Positions 1 through 6,202 of a DNA stretch of 9,772 nucleotides are shown here, piece after piece. Origin of the DNA: JBGCDD01 sp045105075 (GTDB lineage: Bacteria > Pseudomonadota > Alphaproteobacteria > Rhodobacterales > Rhodobacteraceae); NCBI GenBank assembly GCA_045105075.1, contig JBGCDD010000271.1:1-9772 (forward strand). Direction: 5' to 3'. The stretch's first letter is position 1. Every line of letters begins with the position of its first letter. A program made the translations under genes and the position numbers. The notes beneath the pieces were generated by a model. That model made no database searches and had not been told where the DNA came from. It was given only the letters and a program-made list of their open reading frames with translations.

Positions 1-522
1 GGCTTTGCATGGCCGCGCCGTGACGCCTCTCCGATCGTCATCGACATGGCCACCGCGTCTATGGCGATGGGCGAAGTTCAGATCGCAGCCCGCGACGGGC
101 ATGATGTGCCGCTGGGCACCGGACTGTCGGCCAGCGGCGAGCTGACCACAGATGCCGCCGAGATTGCCGCCGGGGTGCTGTTGCCCTTTGGGGGGCACAA
201 AGGCTCGGCGATGGCTTTGATGGTCGAGCTGCTTTCCGGGCCGATGGTGGGTGAGACGTTTTCCTATGAAACCAAAGAGCGCGACAACGGCGATGGGGGC
301 CCTGCGCAGGGGGGTCAGTTTATTCTGGCGATGTCGCCTGATGTCTTCTCGGATCCCGGCTGGGACACCCAAACCGAAGGCTTTGTCGACAGATATTCCG
401 AGATCGACGGGGCGAGACTGCCCGGCGCGCGCCGGCATGCCATGCGGGGCACAGCAGGCCCGCGCCAAGTCAACAGTGACCTGCTGGACAAGATCAAATC
501 GCTGGCAGCAAGCGCGTCTTGA
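1..522 (+). CDS. dpkA: Ldh_2-family cyclic imino acid reductase (DpkA-like), C-terminal part
   Basis: Partial gene: the frame is open from base 1, so the start lies upstream, and TGA is at 520-522. The visible 173 residues are about half of a family that usually has 330-350. The family is the malate/L-lactate dehydrogenase-like (Ldh_2) NAD(P)H oxidoreductases. The closest subgroup I recognise is DpkA, the delta1-piperideine-2-carboxylate / delta1-pyrroline-2-carboxylate reductase, a cytoplasmic enzyme of D-lysine, D-proline or hydroxyproline catabolism. Supporting motifs are PIVIDMATASMAMGEVQIAA near the window edge, LLPFGGHKGSAM (visible residues about 60-71; GGHKG is the family's conserved nucleotide/substrate loop) followed by MVELLSG, and a late LPGARR. 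The family call is firm. The exact substrate is inferred from similarity remembered, not searched, and ureidoglycolate or lactate-type activity is the alternative. The partner genes that would settle the pathway lie upstream, outside the window. Confidence 0.82.
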   Translation, partial: GFAWPRRDASPIVIDMATASMAMGEVQIAARDGHDVPLGTGLSASGELTTDAAEIAAGVLLPFGGHKGSAMALMVELLSGPMVGETFSYETKERDNGDGGPAQGGQFILAMSPDVFSDPGWDTQTEGFVDRYSEIDGARLPGARRHAMRGTAGPRQVNSDLLDKIKSLAASAS

Positions 523-552
523 GGCGGAGTGGAGCGTCACTTTTTGCCTCAA
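519..552 (+). terminator. Possible weak terminator hairpin after the DpkA-like gene
   Basis: TTGAGGC (519-525) and GCCTCAA (546-552) form a perfect 7-base inverted repeat that spans the stop codon. Inside it, AGTG (528-531) can pair with CACT (538-541) around a 6-base loop, and a run of five T (541-545) follows directly. The inner hairpin with its T run resembles a weak intrinsic terminator, and the outer repeat would compete with it. The stem is short, so this is tentative. Confidence 0.35.
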
Positions 553-803
553 CGGTGCTGTGATGTTGCAATGGGCTTTCAGGGTGCGTTCAACCCGTTT
601 GAAAATTTGCCCGCTAAACACCTGAACCATGCCGGGCAAGGCCGGTTCTCAATCAGAGTTTTTGATGCTACGGTCGTGGCGCGCGTCAGGGCGCACCCGA
701 TCCGCGGGAAGGGCCAAGCCCATCTGAGATTAGACAAACCCCACATAGCTGACCTTCTTTCAGGTCCGAGGGCGCGGATACCGGACAGATGAAAGGAGGC
801 TGT
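523..803. other. Intergenic region without a convincing gene
   Basis: These 281 bases separate the DpkA-like gene from the ankyrin gene. Short open frames exist but have no family-like sequence. Besides the hairpin at its left end, the region holds two small inverted repeats: TTCAA-N5-TTGAA at 589-603 and GACCT-N6-AGGTC at 751-766. The second lies about 40 bases before the ankyrin start and could be an operator or chance. No clear -35/-10 pair was recognised. The promoter of the ankyrin gene presumably lies here. Confidence 0.5.
794..799 (+). promoter_or_regulatory. Ribosome binding site deciding the ankyrin gene start
   Basis: AGGAGG, within AAAGGAGG, lies four bases before ATG 804. It also lies downstream of the competing ATG at 789, which therefore cannot use it. 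That makes 804 the likely start and shortens the protein by five residues relative to the longest open frame. Confidence 0.75.
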
Positions 804-2534
804 ATGCCCACTCTTCCTGCGCGCCCGTCGCTTGAAAACCTCAAGAAACAGGCCAAATCGCTCCTCAAATCCGTCAAATCCAGTGAAACAGACGCATTGG
901 CGTTGGTTGGGCCCTACTTTGGTGATCCTTCGGACATTTCCTTGCAACAGGCACAGCTGGTTGTTGCGCGAAACTATGGATTTTCCAGTTGGACCCGGCT
1001 GAAAAACCATGTCGAGACTGGGCCGGCAGACACGCCAACAACCGAACAACACGCCAACCGGTTCCTCGATCTGGTGTGTTTGCACTATGGGCCTGACAAC
1101 AGCCGCGGATCCCACAATTTTGAGGAAGCGGCGGCCTTGTTAAAGGAGCATCCGGACATCGCGCAGCACTCACTGCATACGGCGGCGGTGACTGGGGCCC
1201 TGAAAACCCTGCGCCGGATGTTGGCAGAAGATCCCGGCAGCGTTGATCAAAAAGGCGGCCCCTTTCAATGGTCGCCCTTGATGTATGCGGCCTATGCGCG
1301 CCTTCCGGGTGTTTCAAGCTACCCTGCGGGCCAGGCGCTTCTGGACAGGGGCGCCGATCCGAATGCACATTACATGTGGGCGGGCACGTACAGATTTGCG
1401 GTTCTGACGGGCATATTCGGCGACGGCGAAGGTGGCAAAACCCGTCTGCCCGAACATCCCGAAATGGTTTCGTTCGCGCGCGCCGCTTTGGATAAAGGGG
1501 CAAACCCCAATGACAGCCAAGGCGGATACAACCGGTGCTTCAATGGCGATGACACGCATCTTGAGCTGATGCTGGAATACGGCCTGAAGGACAGCGACGC
1601 CAGTGACTGGGCGCAGACCGATGCCACCCAGCCCCCGGATGGCCACAGGACAATGCACTTCCAACTGATCATAGCTTTGCGCTCGGGATTTGCGGATCGC
1701 GCGCGTCTGTTGATCGAACACGGAGTTGATCTGAACACATCGGATGCGAATTACTACCAGACGCCGCCAGTCAGTTTCACGCCCTACCAAGTCGCACTTT
1801 TGCATGGCTTGCCTGAAATAGCGGCGTTGATCAAAGCCAAAGGCGGCGACAGCACGCCGCTTACCGGTCACCAGCAGTTTCGCGCGACGTGCATCGCCGG
1901 TGACCTGGCCACGGCCAAGACGCTCGCGCCCACCCATCTTGGACAGGAGCCCGAAAAAGAGGCGGACTTGCTTGCAAACGCGGCCAGCAATGGCAGTCTG
2001 AAAGCGGTTGAGACGATGATCGCGCTTGGTTTTGATCTCAGCCCGCCGGGGCGCAGGACTGCGCTTCATTCGGCGGCCTGGCGCGGCCATCTGGATATCA
2101 TTGACGCATTGCTCAAGGCGGGTGCTGACCCAAAGATCCGCGATCCCCAGCACTTTTCACCGCCGCTTGTTCATGCGCTCCACGCCGGGAACCAACCTGT
2201 GATAGATGTTTTTATGGAGGCCGAGATGGATATTTTTATGGCCTCGGCCTTTGGCAAAACCCAACAGATCGATGACCGCATTGCCGAAGACCCGTCCTGG
2301 ATCAACGCTCCTTTTGCGCGTGTGCGCCCGCGTCCAGAGCAGGATTGGCCCAATGATTGGGCCCCACCGTTGTGGTTTGCGGCGATGAATGGGCGCGAAG
2401 ACAGCGCCCGGCATCTTTTGAACAATGGCGCCAGCGCTGACATTGCGGACCCGTCTGGGCGGTCCATGGCGGACTACGCCGAACAGGGGGGACATTCTGA
2501 GATTGCCCAATTGTTGAAGTCTGCAATGCGCTAA
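804..2534 (+). CDS. Ankyrin-repeat protein with N-terminal helical module
   Basis: A 576-residue protein with no signal peptide or membrane segment, so probably cytoplasmic. Residues 5-70 form a conserved bacterial module that often precedes ankyrin repeats: LPARPSLENLKKQAKSLLK, then QLVVARNYGFSSWTRLKNHV. The rest is irregular ankyrin repeats. The clearest are at about 155-187 (SPLMYAAYA ... LLDRGADPN), 222-236 (ALDKGANPN), 285-312 (ARLLIEHGVDLN), 418-447 (RTALHSAAWRGHLDIIDALLKAGADP) and 520-575 (PPLWFAAMNGREDSARHLLNNGAS). Ankyrin repeats bind partner proteins; the partner is unknown and no catalytic domain is visible. The start at 804 is preferred over an in-frame ATG at 789 because AGGAGG at 794-799, the best ribosome site in the window, lies between them and serves 804. 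The gene stands alone and is closed by a strong terminator. Confidence 0.85.
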   Translation: MPTLPARPSLENLKKQAKSLLKSVKSSETDALALVGPYFGDPSDISLQQAQLVVARNYGFSSWTRLKNHVETGPADTPTTEQHANRFLDLVCLHYGPDNSRGSHNFEEAAALLKEHPDIAQHSLHTAAVTGALKTLRRMLAEDPGSVDQKGGPFQWSPLMYAAYARLPGVSSYPAGQALLDRGADPNAHYMWAGTYRFAVLTGIFGDGEGGKTRLPEHPEMVSFARAALDKGANPNDSQGGYNRCFNGDDTHLELMLEYGLKDSDASDWAQTDATQPPDGHRTMHFQLIIALRSGFADRARLLIEHGVDLNTSDANYYQTPPVSFTPYQVALLHGLPEIAALIKAKGGDSTPLTGHQQFRATCIAGDLATAKTLAPTHLGQEPEKEADLLANAASNGSLKAVETMIALGFDLSPPGRRTALHSAAWRGHLDIIDALLKAGADPKIRDPQHFSPPLVHALHAGNQPVIDVFMEAEMDIFMASAFGKTQQIDDRIAEDPSWINAPFARVRPRPEQDWPNDWAPPLWFAAMNGREDSARHLLNNGASADIADPSGRSMADYAEQGGHSEIAQLLKSAMR

Positions 2535-2542
2535 GGTTGATT

Positions 2543-2576
2543 GGGGGCCACCAAGCGCAATTGGTTGCCCCCTTTT
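2543..2576 (+). terminator. Intrinsic terminator of the ankyrin gene
   Basis: GGGGGCCACCAA (2543-2554) pairs with TTGGTTGCCCCC (2561-2572), giving a 12-position stem with one mismatch (C2549 against T2566) and a GCGCAA loop. Four T follow at 2573-2576. It starts eight bases after the ankyrin stop codon. There is no matching A run on the left side, so it should work mainly for plus-strand transcription rather than for the convergent aldo/keto reductase gene. Confidence 0.85.
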
Positions 2577-2705
2577 GGAAAAATTCGATCAGATGTTTGC
2601 GAAAATCACCACGGTTTGACAGTCTTGTCGCCAGGCAGGTCGCCTCGGGTTTAGATCGCTCGGTCCGTGACGTCGGGCACGATGTGGTTTGCTCCTGGGC
2701 AAGGG
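2577..2705. other. Gap between terminator and aldo/keto reductase stop, no gene
   Basis: These 129 bases lie between two convergent genes. Both strands contain open frames that run through the stretch, but each also runs through the terminator or a neighbouring gene and shows no family pattern. The minus-strand translation contains SRTERSKPEATCLATRLSNR, which gave me a vague sense of having met it in spurious short proteins of related bacteria. That would fit a dispersed intergenic repeat, but it is not evidence. Confidence 0.3.
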
Positions 2706-3707
2706 TCAGCGGGCTCTGGGCTCGCCCTCTGGTGAGCGGATCATAAGCGTTTCGATCTCGGACATCACATTTGACGCCAAAGGTCCAAAAGCGACGGCGG
2801 CCGCGTTTTCCTCGGCTTGTTTCGCCGTGCGCGCGCCGGGAACCGGCATGTTGTTGTTGGATTTTGCAAGCAGCCAACACAGCGCACCCTGCGCCAAAGT
2901 GCGGCCATCGCTTTGCAACAGCTCGCGTATCGCGGCCAGGTTTGTCAGATGCGCCCGCGCGGGTTTGGCATCTTGAAAATAGTCCCGCTTTTCGCTGTTG
3001 ACCGAGCGGACATCCGTGCCGGGCATGACCGTGCCGTCGTCAAATTTTCCGGTCAGCACCCCCATGGCCAAAGGCGAGCGCAGAAACGCAACCAGATCGT
3101 TTTCGCGCACCGTTTCTTGGATTGATGGTACGTCGACAAAGACGTTCATCGCATGTTCGATACCGATAAAGCCATCAAGATCGAGCATCGCCTTGGTGCG
3201 GTCGGGAAAGTCCGTGCTCCACCCGTAAGCGCGAATTTTGCCTTCATTGCGAGCCACTTCCATCTGTTCAAATATCGGGCGGGCCTTGTCGATGGGCAGT
3301 GCATTCAGGTGCAACAACATCACATCCACATGGTCGCGGTTGAGCCGCCGCAACGACCGTTCGATCGCTGGCATGACCTGATCTGCACGCGTTTCATCAT
3401 GCAGCACCTGGCGTGCGTCTTCATCAATCGCGGTGCCCAGTTTCGAGACAATGATCGCGTCGGGCTGGTCTTTTAACGCGTCTCCCAACAGGCGTTCAGA
3501 ATGGCCCGCCCCATAGACCGCGGCTGTGTCGAAAACCCGAAGGCCGCCGTCCAGAGTGGCCCGAATTGCACGCCTGGATTCGTCGTCATCCACGTCTGGA
3601 AACCCCAGCGGCACCGAGCCTGCGAAAAATTGCCCTCCGATGGCCCAGCATCCCATGCCCATTGGCAGTACGTCTTGTCCTAAAATGTTCATTCTCTGTT
3701 TTCCCAT
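2706..3707 (-). CDS. Aldo/keto reductase
   Basis: A 333-residue NADPH-dependent oxidoreductase of the aldo/keto reductase (AKR) superfamily, within the usual 310-350 range. It is a cytoplasmic single-domain TIM barrel that reduces aldehydes or ketones to alcohols. All four catalytic residues are present: D60 and Y65 (in DTAAVYGAGHSE), K89 (in IIVSKLGT) and H133 (in LLHLN). The C-terminal cofactor region reads PVPGARTAKQAEENAAAV (289-306), typical of the cofactor-phosphate binding segment. An alternative start is Met6 at 3692, which fits the family's usual N-terminus (MNILGQDVLPMGMG) better than Met1; neither start has a strong ribosome site. The gene is divergent from a LysR regulator 68-83 bases away, which suggests it is that regulator's target. 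The natural substrate cannot be read from the sequence. Confidence 0.9.
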   Translation of the reverse strand: MGKQRMNILGQDVLPMGMGCWAIGGQFFAGSVPLGFPDVDDDESRRAIRATLDGGLRVFDTAAVYGAGHSERLLGDALKDQPDAIIVSKLGTAIDEDARQVLHDETRADQVMPAIERSLRRLNRDHVDVMLLHLNALPIDKARPIFEQMEVARNEGKIRAYGWSTDFPDRTKAMLDLDGFIGIEHAMNVFVDVPSIQETVRENDLVAFLRSPLAMGVLTGKFDDGTVMPGTDVRSVNSEKRDYFQDAKPARAHLTNLAAIRELLQSDGRTLAQGALCWLLAKSNNNMPVPGARTAKQAEENAAAVAFGPLASNVMSEIETLMIRSPEGEPRAR

Positions 3708-3743
3708 GCTTGTTTGGGTCTGTTATCGCGGCGAAGGGCTGGT

Positions 3744-3762
3744 CATTCTACAACAAGAAATG
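3744..3762. promoter_or_regulatory. Candidate LysR-type operator between the divergent genes
   Basis: TTCT (3746-3749), six bases, AGAA (3756-3759) is a perfect 4-base inverted repeat, and it contains the T-N11-A pattern (T3747, A3759) that LysR-family proteins favour. It lies in the short shared region between the aldo/keto reductase and LysR starts, where an autoregulatory and activating site is expected. The arms are short, so the site is a suggestion from position and pattern, not a proven operator. Confidence 0.35.
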
Positions 3763-3775
3763 CAGATTACGTTTC

Positions 3776-4609
3776 ATGAATGAAAAGAACGGCGACTGGA
3801 ACGATCTGAAGTTTTTTCTGGCGGTGGCGCGCCACAAGGGGTTGTCTGGTGCGGCTCGCCAAATCGGGATCAGCGCGCCGACGCTTGGCCGACGTATGCA
3901 GGCCCTTGAGAAATCCACTGGAATTGAAATTTTCCGCAGGCACGCGCGCGGATATGACCTGACAGAGCAAGGGCAGGTTTTCTTTGATAAAATCGCCGAA
4001 CTCGATGCACAGATTAGTCCGCTGTTCGCGCATCACTCCGGGCGCAAGAAAACGCTGGTGAAACTGTCGGCAGGGCATTGGACCCTGCTCGCGTTGTCTC
4101 GCCAGATCGAGCAAATCACCAAGGCCGCGCCAGATGCCTTGCTGCGGTTCATTTCTGCTGACGCGTACCTCAAAATCAACCACCGTGAAGCGGTGATTGG
4201 CATCCGAAATCAGCGCCCACATCAGGCAGGTCTGGCCGGTCGCATGGTAGGCACAGTGTCATTTGCCGGCTATGCCAGCGATCCGTCCATTCGCGGCTGG
4301 ATCCGCGTGGCCTCGAACACACCGTCCGCAAGATGGCTCGCGGCGCAGCCCGACGTGCAAACTGTGATGGAAGTGAATTCGTCGCAATTGGCCAAAGAAC
4401 TGGCCACAAACGGCGTTGGGCGCGTCGTTTTGCCGTGTTTTATTGGCGATCGCAGCCCGGCTTTGACAAAGGTACATCCGATCATTCGCGAACTTGATCA
4501 CGAGCAATGGGTGGTCAGCCATGATGAAGACCGGTTTGTTCCGGCGGTTCGCCAAGTTCTGAATGAGACCTACAAAGCCATGGCGATTGTCATTAAATCC
4601 ACCGCCTAG
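3776..4609 (+). CDS. LysR-family transcriptional regulator
   Basis: A 277-residue DNA-binding regulator. Residues 8-67 are the winged helix-turn-helix: WNDLKFFLAVARHKGLSGAA, then ISAPTLGRRMQALEKSTG, then the wing with GYDLTEQG. Residues from about 93 to 270 form a divergent effector-binding domain, somewhat shorter than the usual total length near 300. The frame is open far upstream, but ATG 3776 is chosen because the helix-turn-helix begins seven residues later and no other in-frame start lies nearby; the ribosome site is weak. The gene is divergent from the aldo/keto reductase, the classic layout in which a LysR protein represses itself and controls its neighbour. The effector is unknown. 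It converges with the DUF2867 gene, 30 bases apart. Confidence 0.9.
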   Translation: MNEKNGDWNDLKFFLAVARHKGLSGAARQIGISAPTLGRRMQALEKSTGIEIFRRHARGYDLTEQGQVFFDKIAELDAQISPLFAHHSGRKKTLVKLSAGHWTLLALSRQIEQITKAAPDALLRFISADAYLKINHREAVIGIRNQRPHQAGLAGRMVGTVSFAGYASDPSIRGWIRVASNTPSARWLAAQPDVQTVMEVNSSQLAKELATNGVGRVVLPCFIGDRSPALTKVHPIIRELDHEQWVVSHDEDRFVPAVRQVLNETYKAMAIVIKSTA

Positions 4610-4639
4610 ACCTGTTGGACGCTGCCAAGGATGCAGAAG

Positions 4640-5125
4640 TCACGCGGAACTGTGCTGCTTTAGCCGCCTCAGCATGCCGCGCACGATCCATCGATGGGCA
4701 ATGCCAACCGGGATCATATACAGGTGTCCGAACAGATTGTGCACAAGCACCGATGAGGTCACACAAACGGTTCTGCCATCGGTTGACACGCATGTCATCA
4801 CGTCCAGATGACTGTCCCTTTCTGTCAGCACCAAAGACGTTTCATCGATGTGTTCCACCAGGAAGAAATCCAGATGATCCCCAACAGTGACGCGATCCGT
4901 TTTCTGGCCGCTAAACCCGCCAATGCGCTTGACGCCAAACCACGACGAAATCGCATCGCGCAGCCAAAACGCCAGTTTCAATGCTCTTTGCGGGTGATCC
5001 ATGATCGCATTCCACGCCGCCAGCGGGTCGAGTTCACGCGCCAAATCCACCGATTGCGTGTCATAGTAGTTGAGCCCGGAAATTGGTCCAATAACGTAGA
5101 TGGTGCTGTCGCAAAGCCTGATCAT
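4640..5125 (-). CDS. DUF2867 domain protein
   Basis: A 161-residue protein of unknown function, recognised as DUF2867 from its overall pattern. It has an N-terminal YYDTQSVDL and a helix with WNAIMDHPQRALKLAFWLRD. The core is GDHLDFFLVEHID, TERDSHLDV and STDGRTVCVTSSVLVHNLFG, and the C-terminus is the typical IAHRWIVRGMLRRL. The domain covers the whole protein, so it appears complete. There is no signal peptide. The fold is thought to resemble small ligand-binding proteins, but no reaction is known to me and none is proposed. The start at 5125 has only a weak purine-rich stretch upstream (TTAGAG). The gene is transcribed away from the phosphotransferase-flavoprotein operon and shares its upstream region, so a regulatory link is possible. 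Confidence 0.78.
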   Translation of the reverse strand: MIRLCDSTIYVIGPISGLNYYDTQSVDLARELDPLAAWNAIMDHPQRALKLAFWLRDAISSWFGVKRIGGFSGQKTDRVTVGDHLDFFLVEHIDETSLVLTERDSHLDVMTCVSTDGRTVCVTSSVLVHNLFGHLYMIPVGIAHRWIVRGMLRRLKQHSSA

Positions 5126-5151
5126 GTCTCTAATCTAGCCACGATCCGCCT

Positions 5152-5193
5152 ATGTTCAACATTGTATCGCGTGGGAGCGGACGGGATGTTCAA
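5152..5193. promoter_or_regulatory. Direct repeat in the divergent promoter region
   Basis: The 8-base word ATGTTCAA occurs twice, at 5152-5159 and 5186-5193, with start points 34 bases apart, close to three helical turns. The first copy is part of the odd-length palindrome TGTTCAACA (5153-5161). The region lies between the DUF2867 gene and the phosphotransferase gene (5126-5317), where a shared operator would be expected. The match could be chance in a region of this size. No convincing -35/-10 pair was identified. Confidence 0.3.
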
Positions 5194-5317
5194 ATGCCCA
5201 ATTGTTGCGCGCTTTTGACGCCAATGACAGTCGCCGGAACCAGACATCACACCCGCGCGCTCGTTTCTTGGGCAAAGCTGCTTTAGGGTGTAGCCAAAGC
5301 GACAAACGGATACAGCC

Positions 5318-6193
5318 ATGATCGATGCAGCCATTGCCAAAGTGCAGCGGCTTTCTTGTTTTGAAGACCCGACCGAGATTGTGCCTTTGGGGGGCGGGAT
5401 CACGAACATTAACTTGCGGGTCAGCGATGCGGGCAAAACGTTTGTGGTGCGTCTGGGCGAGGACATTCCCGAACATGGTGTGATGCGCTGGAACGAGCTG
5501 GCGTTGTCGCGCGCGGCGCATAAGGCAGGGATCTCACCAGCGGTGCATCACGCCGAACCCGGGGTTCTGGTGCTTGATTTTGTGCCGGCCCGAACCTTTG
5601 CCGAGGCCGATGTGCGCAACGCTCAGAACCTGGCGCGGGTGATCGCGCTGATGAAGACCGCACACAACGCGGTGGCGGCGCATCTGACCTCACCTGTGCT
5701 TGGGTTTTGGCCGTTTCAGGTTAACAGAACCTACATCACCCAACTGCGCAAAGCGGGCTCTCCCCATGTGAGCCAACTGTCCATGATGCTTGAAGATCTG
5801 GCCCAGCTTGAGGTCGCGACCGGCCCGGTGACGCTGGTGATTGGGCACAACGATATGCTTGCGGCCAATATTCTGGATGATGGTGCGCAGCTGTGGTTGA
5901 TCGATTGGGAATATGGTGGATTTAACACGCCTTTGTTTGATCTGGCTGGACTTGCGGGCAACAACGCCCTGTCCGAAGAACAGGAGCGCCAAGCCCTGTC
6001 GCAGTATTTCGAAACCAGCGCTGAGCAGTATTGGCGCCCTTATCAAGCGATGAAATGCGTGTCTTTGATGCGCGAAACCCTGTGGTCGATGACATCTGAA
6101 ATCCACTCCAGGCTTGATTTTGACTATGCCAGTTACACCGCCGAAAACAGCGATCGTCTGGCGGCGGCCCTGGCCGATTTTCGCAATTCCTAA
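5318..6193 (+). CDS. Choline-kinase-like phosphotransferase (APH/LicA type)
   Basis: A 291-residue kinase of the aminoglycoside phosphotransferase / choline-ethanolamine kinase superfamily, which moves the ATP gamma-phosphate to a small hydroxyl compound. Residues 23-46 (PLGGGITNINLRV ... FVVRLGE) form the glycine-rich ATP loop and the strand after it, in the style of LicA choline kinases. The Brenner-type catalytic loop is GHNDMLAANIL, with D179 as the expected catalytic base and N184 for metal. LIDWEYGG supplies the metal-binding D196 and the E198 typical of choline kinases. All key residues are intact and there is no signal peptide. The flavoprotein gene starts nine bases after the stop, so the two are probably cotranscribed. 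Together they suggest handling of a methylated amino-alcohol, but choline itself is not proven; another small alcohol is equally possible. The ribosome site is weak. Confidence 0.85.
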   Translation: MIDAAIAKVQRLSCFEDPTEIVPLGGGITNINLRVSDAGKTFVVRLGEDIPEHGVMRWNELALSRAAHKAGISPAVHHAEPGVLVLDFVPARTFAEADVRNAQNLARVIALMKTAHNAVAAHLTSPVLGFWPFQVNRTYITQLRKAGSPHVSQLSMMLEDLAQLEVATGPVTLVIGHNDMLAANILDDGAQLWLIDWEYGGFNTPLFDLAGLAGNNALSEEQERQALSQYFETSAEQYWRPYQAMKCVSLMRETLWSMTSEIHSRLDFDYASYTAENSDRLAAALADFRNS

Positions 6194-6196
6194 GGA
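6192..6196 (+). promoter_or_regulatory. Ribosome binding site overlapping the upstream stop codon
   Basis: AAGGA begins inside the TAA stop codon (6191-6193) of the phosphotransferase gene and lies six bases before ATG 6203. This arrangement supports translational coupling of the two genes and fixes the flavoprotein start. Confidence 0.75.
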
Positions 6197-6202
6197 CCAG
6201 AA

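Noticed and set aside
46..48. ATG at 46 as the true start of the first gene
   Set aside because: The frame is open to base 1 and residues before this ATG (FAWPRRDASPIVID) already match the family, so the gene is cut by the window edge.
529..792. Short plus-strand open frame in the first intergenic region
   Set aside because: No ribosome site or recognisable protein pattern, and it contains the inverted repeats expected of a regulatory gap.
1314..2153. Long minus-strand open frame opposite the ankyrin gene
   Set aside because: No recognisable family pattern; it is antisense to a clear coding frame with matching repeat motifs and is explained by codon composition.
2537..2746. Short plus-strand open frame after the ankyrin gene
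   Set aside because: It starts just before the terminator hairpin and runs through it into the reductase gene on the opposite strand.
3566..3775. Upstream extension of the LysR frame to an earlier ATG
   Set aside because: The extension overlaps the aldo/keto reductase gene and places about 70 residues unlike the family before the DNA-binding domain.
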